5,188 nt of DNA from CAZYXO01 sp964651315 (GTDB lineage Bacteria; Bacillota_I; Bacilli_A; RF39; UBA660), in the NCBI GenBank assembly GCA_964651315.1, contig CAZYXO010000067.1, forward strand, positions 1-5,188. The letters are read 5' to 3'. This document shows positions 1-5,188 of the stretch, piece after piece; positions within the stretch are counted from its first letter, which is position 1; each line of letters starts with the position of its first letter. Both the position numbers and the translations under genes were made by a program. The notes beneath the pieces were generated by a model. It was not told where the DNA came from and made no database searches. It saw only the letters and a list, made by a program, of their open reading frames with translations.

Positions 1-448
1 TTCCAATAATTCCCCAGAAATATACAAGTGATGTTTTACCAATTAATAATGCTACAAAATATTTTGTGGGTTTAATATCTGATAAACCACCTGCAATATT
101 TAAAAGAAAAGCTGGTGTAAAAGGTATCGCCATTAATATAACTAATTTAGTTAAACTTAATTTATCAATTAATTTCATTAATTTTTTTACTTTTTTACCT
201 TTAACAATTTTTTTATTAAACCAATTTTTAATACCTTTATCAAATATTGTAAAAGATATCATACACCCTATTACTGTACATAACCAAGATATTAAAAAAC
301 CAAAGAATGTTCCAAAATACAAAAAATTAATCGTTATAAAAACAAATAATGGTAATATTGGTATCATTGATTCAATAATTATAAGTAAACATGCTATCAC
401 AGGAGCAAATGCTCCAAACGTAGTTAAATTAATAAATAATTCATTCAT
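1..448 (-). CDS. VTT-domain (TVP38/TMEM64, DedA-related) membrane protein, C-terminus cut by window edge
   Basis: Reading the minus strand from the ATG at 448-446 gives 149 open codons to the edge, starting MNELFINLTTFGAFAPV. The protein is very hydrophobic. Membrane stretches lie near residues 12-47, 47-70, 101-119 and 128-149, with a basic loop (KKIVKGKKVKK) at about 79-89. Two family hallmarks are visible: IESMIPILPL at about 25-34 (a glutamate followed by two spaced prolines) and IPFTPAFLLNIAGGLSDI at about 108-125, the usual 'IP..P..l.N.aaGl' re-entrant segment followed by an aromatic and LLIGK. These point to the VTT superfamily, which includes DedA-type lipid-carrier transporters. The substrate of this subgroup is not settled, so none is assigned. 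The arginine often found before the second motif is alanine here. GTG at 457-455 is an alternative in-frame start. No strong ribosome binding site precedes either start. A hairpin separates the gene from the secretion genes, so it is probably its own unit. Confidence 0.85.
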   Translation of the reverse strand, partial: MNELFINLTTFGAFAPVIACLLIIIESMIPILPLFVFITINFLYFGTFFGFLISWLCTVIGCMISFTIFDKGIKNWFNKKIVKGKKVKKLMKLIDKLSLTKLVILMAIPFTPAFLLNIAGGLSDIKPTKYFVALLIGKTSLVYFWGIIG

Positions 449-463
449 ATATATCACATTCTT

Positions 464-469
464 ATTATA
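464..469 (-). promoter_or_regulatory. Possible -10 box for the VTT-domain gene
   Basis: The minus strand reads TATAAT here, a perfect -10 consensus, 15 bases before the ATG at 448. No good TTGACA-like -35 lies at 16-18 base spacing; that position falls inside the preceding hairpin. Transcription would begin near 457-460, leaving a leader of only about 9-12 bases, or starting at the alternative GTG at 457. The background is so AT-rich that a chance match is possible. Confidence 0.4.
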
Positions 470-480
470 AACTTTTTTAC

Positions 481-516
481 AAAAAAAATCATAAAATTCA
501 TCTATTTATGATTTTT
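481..516 (-). terminator. AT-rich hairpin with T-run ending the secretion-gene unit
   Basis: A perfect 12-base inverted repeat, aaaaatcataaa (484-495) and tttatgattttt (505-516), has a 9-base loop. On the minus strand the second arm runs into eight consecutive T (488-481), the form of an intrinsic terminator. It begins 21 bases after the stop of the rhodanese-like gene and lies before the VTT gene. The stem has only one G-C pair, so it is weak by ordinary standards but plausible in a genome this AT-rich. A plus-strand transcript would also end the stem in five T. Confidence 0.6.
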
Positions 517-536
517 ATTTACATAATGAATCACTT

Positions 537-812
537 TTAATTTATAACTTGAGTGACATCATATCCATAAAGTTCTAATAATCTTACTACTTTAGCACTT
601 TTAACACCTTTACTACAAGTAATATAATATCTTTGATTAATATTTAAATATTCTTTATAGTGAAGTAATAATTTTTCATAATAAATATTTAAGGCATTAC
701 TATTTTTTGTTTTAAATGTTATTTCATCATCAACATCAATTAGTGTACCCATTCCATAATAATAATCTTTTTTATAAATTCTTTTCATATAATCACATAA
801 TAATATATGCAT
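537..812 (-). CDS. Small rhodanese-like domain protein (degenerate sulfurtransferase fold)
   Basis: The 91-residue product is about the size of a single rhodanese domain. LIDVDDEITF (24-33) matches the 'lIDVR...F' opening strand. NALNIYYEKLL (39-49) matches 'gAiNIPy..l'. YYITCSKGVKSAKVVRLLE (62-80) and LYGYDV match the end of the domain, with the active-site loop C66-S-K-G-V-K-S. In active members the loop cysteine carries a persulfide in cytosolic sulfur transfer. The cysteine is kept, but the loop arginine is lysine (K71), the arginine after 'DV' is aspartate (D28), and the usual 'GHIPG' is lost, so activity is uncertain. The start is ambiguous. ATG at 812 has only a T-run before it, while ATG at 788 (residue 9, MKRIYKKD) has GTGAT just upstream and fits the domain boundary better. 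The gene begins 15 bases (or 39 from the second start) after the coupling ATPase stop, so it is probably co-transcribed with it. Its role next to conjugation genes is unknown. Confidence 0.72.
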   Translation of the reverse strand: MHILLCDYMKRIYKKDYYYGMGTLIDVDDEITFKTKNSNALNIYYEKLLLHYKEYLNINQRYYITCSKGVKSAKVVRLLELYGYDVTQVIN

Positions 813-814
813 AC

Positions 815-836
815 AAAAAAAAGATGATTAGTCATC
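815..836 (-). terminator. Weak mini-hairpin and T8 run over the coupling-protein stop codon
   Basis: On the minus strand GATGA (836-832), a four-base loop CTAA and TCATC (827-823) form a 5-base-pair stem followed directly by eight T (822-815). The stop codon TAA (830-828) lies in the loop and start of the second arm. The shape is that of a short leaky terminator or attenuator between the coupling ATPase and the rhodanese-like gene. The stem is short, and part of it comes from the repeated Asp codons of the acidic tail, so it may be chance. Confidence 0.3.
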
Positions 837-3020
837 ATCGTCGTTAAAGAAATCATCGAAATACTCGTCATCAGTTATTAAATGTTCATCAACTATTAAT
901 GAATCACTATCAACTATTACTGGTTCATCTTTAATTTCTTTGGTTGTATCATCTTTTTTAGGTTCTTCTATTTTCTTTTCTGCTTGAACTCGTTTTGCTT
1001 CTTTTTCAGCTTCTATTTTTTCTTGTTCATCAAGTTCTTTTAATTTACGATCAATATCTTTAATAGCAGCATCAATATCCATTTCACTTAAATTCATATC
1101 AAATGGATTTACTTGTTTTGGCATTCCACCCATCATAGGATTAAATGAATTATTTAAATATGGATTACCTTGAATATTTTGTGGTTTTCTTGGTGCAAAA
1201 CCTCCATATGGATTAAATGGAAATTGTCCTCCACCCATTTTGGTATCATCTCCATCAGGATTATTTTTACGATTTTCAAATTCCGCCATCATTCTTTTAT
1301 TATTTTCTTCTGTTACATATTTTTTTAAATCAAATAATTCGATTTTTTGTTTTTCGCGTTCTGGATAAGTTGCCGGTTTTCTTTCAATTCCCCAATCAAT
1401 TTTAAAATCAGGTTCTAATTTTGTCCTAAAAGGACTTTTTCTTAAACGTAAAATGATAGCTTCAAATAATTTTAATTTTTGTAAATCGGCAATTGTTAAT
1501 AAAGGTGTTGATGCAGTTTTATCTTTATCTTTTGATTTAACTTCTCCACACATTTCGCTTAATTCTTTTAAAGCTGCAAGTTCTGTGCTTATTAAATAAA
1601 TTAAATTCCCACAGTTACCACGTATTACTTGGGCAACTTCTGGACCATATACTTGATTTAACTGTGCATAGTTTTGAATAATAAATGTAAATCTTATATT
1701 ACGACTTCTTGCAGCACTGACCATCGCATCAACATCTTTTAATGCTGGCATGTTGGCAAATTCATCTAAGATAAAATTTGTTCGAACAGGTAATTTTCCC
1801 CCTTGTTCTTTGGCTACACTAATTAGCGTTTCATATACTTGTTTAATAAATATTGTCATTAATGAATGATATGTTTTCTTTTCATCATGAATAAGTAAGA
1901 ATACAGCAGTTTTCTCTGTTCCTATTTTACGCATATCAAAGTCACTATAAGATAACATATCTGATAACCCTTCTCTTGTTGTAAACATTTGCATTTTAGT
2001 TTTAAATGTCGAAGTTATACCACCTTTTGTAGCATCTGGTGCCGTAATTGTTGTTGCAACATAATTATATGCTGAACTATCTTCGCCTTTAAATTCAAAA
2101 TATTTATTTATATAATGACTACTACCATATCTTTCTTCACCAACGCTGGAAACATACATGATACTATTAAAGTTAACTTCTTTTTCTTTGCCATCTTGGA
2201 ATAATCCCATCGCAATACCAGTGAAATATCCCGCTGCCGAATTATCCCAGAATGCACTATCTCCACTACTAGGACCTTTTGAGGCTGGAGTAATAATGTT
2301 TTGTGCTATATCATCAAGTAACTCAGTTGCTTTATCAATATTTCCTTCTTGATAAAATTTATAAGACATTGTAAGTGGATTCCATGAATTACCTTTTGAT
2401 GGTTCACGAAAATTAAGTAAAATTATATTATATCCTCGTTCCCTTAAAAAACTTTGTGAGTATTCAAATAATTCTCCTTTAGGGTCGGTTATAATCATAC
2501 TTTCGCCATTTTTACCTAAGAAATTAACCATTGGTTTAACTAAACATTCTGTTTTACCACTACCAGTAGAACCAATAACCATATTATGGTAATCGCCATT
2601 ATCAATCCAAGCAAATTTACCATTATTTACAAGTGGTACTCCTCCAGATTTTGCTTCAGTATCAGTAATTTTTACTTTAACCATACCTTTATCATTTTTA
2701 ATTTCCTCTTCACGTGCCATTCTTGCATAACCTTTTTCTTCTTTTTCTTGAAATGTCCAACCAAAACCTTTTAATTTATCATCTTTTTGAAATATATAAG
2801 ATTTAGTTGTTGAAAAAACCATAACAAGCATGATAATAAATAACAAAAATGTTACAGGTAAATAAGCACCTGTAAATGCTTTAAATGGAAGTAATCCATA
2901 AAATCCTTCATCAGCTGATAATGAAGCAAAATTAAGAACAATTATGGCACATAAATATAAAAGTATTACACAGTATACCACAAATATAATAAAATCTTTC
3001 TTCTTTATTCTAAATTTCAT
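828..3020 (-). CDS. VirD4/TraG-family type IV secretion coupling ATPase (T4CP)
   Basis: This 730-residue inner-membrane ATPase would bring the relaxase-DNA substrate to a type IV secretion channel and drive its export. Two membrane helices (about 10-32 and 52-71) precede the cytosolic motor. Walker A is GSTGSGKT (150-157, K156), followed by DPKGEL (179-184), which is typical of VirD4/TraG. The region about 230-340 corresponds to the all-alpha domain. Walker B is FILDEFANMP (416-425, D419/E420), followed by AARSRNIRFTFIIQNYAQL (436-454) with Q449, the family's conserved sensor-like segment. The motor ends near DWGIE (542-546). Residues about 565-730 are an unusual low-complexity tail: an Asn-Pro, Gly and Met-rich part (about 597-642), a charged probable coiled coil (about 645-690), and a very acidic end (YFDDFFNDDDD). 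Such tails in the family often bind substrates or accessory proteins. The start is firm: GGGAG lies 8 bases before ATG. The gene follows the lipoprotein gene by 52 bases. The family call is near certain; the tail's role is inferred. Confidence 0.96.
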   Translation of the reverse strand: MKFRIKKKDFIIFVVYCVILLYLCAIIVLNFASLSADEGFYGLLPFKAFTGAYLPVTFLLFIIMLVMVFSTTKSYIFQKDDKLKGFGWTFQEKEEKGYARMAREEEIKNDKGMVKVKITDTEAKSGGVPLVNNGKFAWIDNGDYHNMVIGSTGSGKTECLVKPMVNFLGKNGESMIITDPKGELFEYSQSFLRERGYNIILLNFREPSKGNSWNPLTMSYKFYQEGNIDKATELLDDIAQNIITPASKGPSSGDSAFWDNSAAGYFTGIAMGLFQDGKEKEVNFNSIMYVSSVGEERYGSSHYINKYFEFKGEDSSAYNYVATTITAPDATKGGITSTFKTKMQMFTTREGLSDMLSYSDFDMRKIGTEKTAVFLLIHDEKKTYHSLMTIFIKQVYETLISVAKEQGGKLPVRTNFILDEFANMPALKDVDAMVSAARSRNIRFTFIIQNYAQLNQVYGPEVAQVIRGNCGNLIYLISTELAALKELSEMCGEVKSKDKDKTASTPLLTIADLQKLKLFEAIILRLRKSPFRTKLEPDFKIDWGIERKPATYPEREKQKIELFDLKKYVTEENNKRMMAEFENRKNNPDGDDTKMGGGQFPFNPYGGFAPRKPQNIQGNPYLNNSFNPMMGGMPKQVNPFDMNLSEMDIDAAIKDIDRKLKELDEQEKIEAEKEAKRVQAEKKIEEPKKDDTTKEIKDEPVIVDSDSLIVDEHLITDDEYFDDFFNDDDD

Positions 3021-3028
3021 AAAAATTT

Positions 3029-3033
3029 CTCCC
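3029..3033 (-). promoter_or_regulatory. Ribosome binding site of the coupling ATPase gene
   Basis: The minus strand reads AAAGGGAG here, 8 bases before the ATG at 3020-3018. This is a strong Shine-Dalgarno match and fixes the start of the coupling protein. Confidence 0.85.
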
Positions 3034-3050
3034 TTTTTTTAAACAATGCT

Positions 3051-3056
3051 ATTATA
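3051..3056 (-). promoter_or_regulatory. Possible -10 box of an internal promoter before the coupling ATPase
   Basis: The minus strand reads TATAAT here, 30 bases before the ATG. This would put the transcript start near 3044 and leave room for the GGGAG site. No convincing -35 hexamer is found 16-18 bases upstream (TAGATA at 17). The 52-base gap is longer than the neighbouring 13-base gap, which fits an extra promoter, but read-through from the upstream genes is equally likely. Confidence 0.4.
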
Positions 3057-3060
3057 CTAT

Positions 3061-3076
3061 ATAATTACTTAATTAT
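3061..3076. repeat. 16-base palindrome beside the possible internal promoter
   Basis: ataatta and taattat form a perfect 7-base inverted repeat around a 2-base centre. It covers the stop codon of the lipoprotein gene (3075-3073) and sits just upstream of the TATAAT box, where a repressor or activator could bind. All the arm bases are A or T, so a chance origin is quite possible. Confidence 0.35.
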
Positions 3077-3753
3077 CTAGTTTTTCCTTTAATTTTTATT
3101 ACAACAAATAATATTGTTATAAAACCAATGATGCCCCCAAAAATATATAAGAATACATCTGCTTTATTTTGCTCTTCTTCATTAATTTTATCATAATAGT
3201 ATTCTAGATAAATCGTTTTTTTTTCAAAATTAGATTTATTATAGTTCCATACTAATTTATTTTGCGTTATTTCATCTGCATTGCTTTTTACTATTTTATA
3301 ATAATTAGGATTAATGTTGATAGTTATATTATTAATAAAATCAAAATATTGATTACAATTTAAAGCACCGTTAGTATTAATTGTTCTAATTTTTTTATTT
3401 GTATCATTCTCAATTTTTATATATGGAAAACAACTTTTAATAATATTAGAATCATTAATATTATAATCATTAAAACTATAACTAATTTGACGATAAAAAT
3501 TAGGATTAGAATAATCTTTAATATCATAATATTCTATTCCAGGTATTTTTTCTAACGATTCAGATGGAAATACCTCACTTTTCAAAGAATTTATTGGCTG
3601 CTCGTCGTTTTCTACCGCATTTTTTTCATCAATAGTTTCTGGAATAATTTTCAAAATTTCTTCGTAAACGTTATTTCCAATAGTTAAATTATAATCAATA
3701 TCACATCCAGTAATAAATACGATTAATAGAATTAATATAAAAATTTTTTTCAT
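3073..3753 (-). CDS. Unrecognised lipoprotein with a second C-terminal membrane anchor
   Basis: The 226-residue product begins with a classic lipoprotein signal: MKK, a hydrophobic core, then the lipobox ITGC with C17 as the lipidated residue. Residues 18-195 form an Asn, Ile, Tyr and Asp-rich extracellular part with two cysteines, C108 and C133, that could pair. A hydrophobic helix (about 200-219) and the basic end KIKGKTR anchor the C-terminus, with the basic side inside. The protein would thus be held at the outer face of the membrane at both ends. This layout recalls LppM-like lipoproteins, but I see no motif that proves the family and assign no function. It lies 13 bases after the hydrolase gene and 52 before the coupling ATPase, so it is probably a surface component of the same secretion operon. 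The start is supported by AAGGAG six bases upstream. Confidence 0.8.
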   Translation of the reverse strand: MKKIFILILLIVFITGCDIDYNLTIGNNVYEEILKIIPETIDEKNAVENDEQPINSLKSEVFPSESLEKIPGIEYYDIKDYSNPNFYRQISYSFNDYNINDSNIIKSCFPYIKIENDTNKKIRTINTNGALNCNQYFDFINNITININPNYYKIVKSNADEITQNKLVWNYNKSNFEKKTIYLEYYYDKINEEEQNKADVFLYIFGGIIGFITILFVVIKIKGKTR

Positions 3754-3759
3754 TATTTT

Positions 3760-3765
3760 CTCCTT
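3760..3765 (-). promoter_or_regulatory. Ribosome binding site of the lipoprotein gene
   Basis: The minus strand reads AAGGAG, 6 bases before the ATG at 3753-3751 and one base after the TAA stop of the hydrolase gene (3769-3767). The near-contact of stop codon and binding site indicates that the two genes are translated from one message. Confidence 0.85.
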
Positions 3766-3766
3766 T

Positions 3767-5188
3767 TTACTTTAAAGTTTTTTCAAAAAATATTGTTGAA
3801 TAATCTGTTACTACATTATCTGGATTATTATAAAATCCCGACATATCTATTAAGTAATAAGATGACCAATCAAAACTATGTTTTTGAATCCATAATCCAT
3901 TATTACGTCCATTTTGATGAGCAACGTAGTATTGTCTATTTGTTTCGTCCACGCCAACAATTAACATTACATGAACATTATCTTGTGCTAACAAATCACC
4001 TGGTTGACCATGATAACTACTATCTCCAGCACTACTTGAATAACTCTTTACACCAGGAATATTTTTATACGTACCAGAAGTATGATTTCCCATTTTATAT
4101 CCTGCATTATGAATTGCCCAGTTAACAAATGCGGAACAATCCATTCCATAATAATAGTATATTCCATATTTCCCTGCGTCATAACCTTTTAATTTAGTTC
4201 CCCAATCTGGATCGATTCCGTAATAAGTTGTTACTAGTTTATCATATCCTTCAATGTAATGTCCATGCCCACCATGCATCGTATATGGAAACCTTAATTT
4301 ATAACTATCGTATAGATAATACACTAATGATGCAGCTGCTGAAACAACAGCATTTCTCGTTCCTGGTCCTGAACTAATAACACTATCATAAATCGTTTTA
4401 TTATATGCTTCAAGAGTTAATCCTTTTTCTGCAAAATATGATTTTACACTTTGAGTTAAAAATTTTGCGTCCCCAGTTTCTATTGTAAAATTATTTCCGG
4501 TATAATTTCCAAGAGTTCCACCACCAATTCTTTGACAATATGTCGCTAAATCGTATAATTTTTTTCCAGCATATGATTCTGCTTTAGCAACACCAGAGTC
4601 AGCCATACCTTCTAAAATTTCTAAGTAAGTTTTTCCTGCTTCTGCTTGATCTCGCCAGTAATGTTGAGTTTTATCTATATAATAAACAGAATTTGAAGAA
4701 TTTAATTTTGTAACTGGACCAGTGAAATCTTCATCTAACCAAAGATAATTAGCTATTTCATCATAAACTTTTCCAAGTTCTTCAATTTTTTCTTCAGATA
4801 AAGCTGGTTTATAAGTTCCGTATTTAACTCCTGCTAATTCTCCTTCATAACCATACGATACTTTTGTTAACCACTTATAAGATTCTATACCTGCATAAAA
4901 CCCTTCATAAACTTCATAACAACCATTTTTAACATCACAATATACTTGATCTGCAACGCAATTTTTAATTGATATTTTTTTTGTTTCTGAATCATATCCA
5001 CCTCTTGAAAATGCAAATGTTTTGGCTGCTATCATTTCTACCTGTTTTGCAGCATCTTTGTATGAATTACCAATCTCACCATACATAACACCCATTATAT
5101 AATCTTTTAAATCCAATTCTTCCATAACAACTTTTTGAGAATCATATCTATAGCAATTTGTTAATTCTACTTTAGTTAAATTAAAATC
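3767..5188 (-). CDS. SpoIID/LytB-NlpC/P60 bifunctional peptidoglycan hydrolase, 5' end outside window
   Basis: The frame is open from the stop at 3767 to the right edge. The ATG at 5125-5123 is internal: 21 codons upstream of it are open (ending TNCYRYDSQKVV), no ribosome binding site precedes it, and it falls inside the first domain. Numbering from that Met, residues 5-40 (LDLKDYIMGVMYGEIG, then QVEMIAAKTFAFSRGG) match the SpoIID core 'EdYv.gVv..E...ALKaQAVaARTYAl'. E17 aligns with the glutamate needed for lytic transglycosylase activity in SpoIID. TQHYWRDQAEAGKTYLEIL (153-171) matches the domain's closing motif. From about 255 comes an NlpC/P60-type peptidase: PYTMHGGH, GMDCSAFVNWAIHNAG with nucleophile C330, QPGDLLAQ, then H385 in VHVMLIVG and H403 in VAHQNG. 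Together these would cut glycan strands and stem peptides outside the membrane. Gram-positive conjugation systems usually carry such a two-domain VirB1-like enzyme. The family calls are firm; the conjugation role rests on the neighbouring coupling ATPase. Confidence 0.92.
   Translation of the reverse strand, partial: DFNLTKVELTNCYRYDSQKVVMEELDLKDYIMGVMYGEIGNSYKDAAKQVEMIAAKTFAFSRGGYDSETKKISIKNCVADQVYCDVKNGCYEVYEGFYAGIESYKWLTKVSYGYEGELAGVKYGTYKPALSEEKIEELGKVYDEIANYLWLDEDFTGPVTKLNSSNSVYYIDKTQHYWRDQAEAGKTYLEILEGMADSGVAKAESYAGKKLYDLATYCQRIGGGTLGNYTGNNFTIETGDAKFLTQSVKSYFAEKGLTLEAYNKTIYDSVISSGPGTRNAVVSAAASLVYYLYDSYKLRFPYTMHGGHGHYIEGYDKLVTTYYGIDPDWGTKLKGYDAGKYGIYYYYGMDCSAFVNWAIHNAGYKMGNHTSGTYKNIPGVKSYSSSAGDSSYHGQPGDLLAQDNVHVMLIVGVDETNRQYYVAHQNGRNNGLWIQKHSFDWSSYYLIDMSGFYNNPDNVVTDYSTIFFEKTLK

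Noticed and set aside
66..470. Plus-strand open frame of 134 codons
   Set aside because: It mirrors the VTT-domain gene on the minus strand, which has clear family motifs. The plus-strand translation has no recognisable motif, and it runs into the TATAAT box region.
1217..1405. Plus-strand open frame inside the coupling ATPase region
   Set aside because: It is a shadow of the low-complexity tail of the coupling ATPase; its Phe/Tyr-rich translation comes from antisense Lys/Glu codons.
2158..2352. Plus-strand open frame inside the coupling ATPase motor region
   Set aside because: It is antisense to a well-conserved part of the VirD4/TraG domain, with no motif of its own.
2586..2774. Plus-strand open frame near the N-terminal part of the coupling ATPase
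   Set aside because: It is antisense to the ATPase coding sequence and low in complexity, with no motif.
2852..2875. Perfect 8-base inverted repeat (ttacaggt and acctgtaa, 8-base loop)
   Set aside because: It lies inside the coding sequence between the two membrane helices of the coupling ATPase and encodes FTGAYLPVT. The T-run after it is poor, so it is most likely chance.
3793..4125. Plus-strand open frame of 110 codons
   Set aside because: It is antisense to the NlpC/P60 domain, whose catalytic residues are clear on the minus strand.
5123..5125. ATG as the true start of the SpoIID-NlpC/P60 gene
   Set aside because: The frame is open for 21 more codons to the window edge, no ribosome binding site precedes this ATG, and it falls inside the SpoIID domain.
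1..5188. Mycoplasma-type code (TGA read as Trp)
   Set aside because: The AT-rich content raised the question, but tryptophan positions are TGG and every long frame is intact under the standard bacterial code, so there is no sign of reassignment.

Overview
The window is strongly AT-rich bacterial DNA. All recognisable genes lie on the minus strand, so transcription runs from high to low coordinates. The four visible stop codons are all TAA, tryptophan is written TGG, and two genes have clear GGAG-type ribosome binding sites. This fits a low-GC Gram-positive bacterium (Bacillota, perhaps an uncultured Bacilli lineage) using the standard bacterial code rather than the Mycoplasma code. The taxonomic placement is inference from composition and protein style only.

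In transcription order: (1) 5188-3767, a wall-remodelling enzyme joining a SpoIID/LytB domain to an NlpC/P60-type cysteine peptidase. Its 5' end lies outside the window. (2) 3753-3073, an unrecognised lipoprotein with a second, C-terminal membrane anchor. (3) 3020-828, a VirD4/TraG-family type IV secretion coupling ATPase with a long proline-rich, acidic tail. (4) 812 (or 788)-537, a small degenerate rhodanese-like protein. (5) An AT-rich hairpin with a T-run at 481-516, probably ending this unit. (6) 448-1, the N-terminal part of a VTT-domain (TVP38/TMEM64, DedA-related) membrane protein cut by the left edge.

Genes 1-3 read as a piece of a conjugation or type IV secretion module. The hydrolase would open the peptidoglycan, the lipoprotein could be a surface or channel component, and the coupling ATPase would recruit and pump the DNA-protein substrate. 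No relaxase, VirB4, VirB6 or integrase is in view, so whether this is an integrative conjugative element, a plasmid or a chromosomal secretion locus cannot be decided here. The rhodanese-like gene sits directly behind the coupling ATPase, and its link to conjugation is unknown. The VTT gene lies beyond the terminator, has its own TATAAT box, and may be host chromosome or cargo.

There is no stretch over 300 bases without a gene. The gaps are 449-536 (hairpin and promoter-like box), 813-827 (T-run and hairpin arm), 3021-3072 (promoter-like box, palindrome, ribosome binding site) and 3754-3766 (ribosome binding site). I saw no tRNA, rRNA, CRISPR array or insertion sequence.
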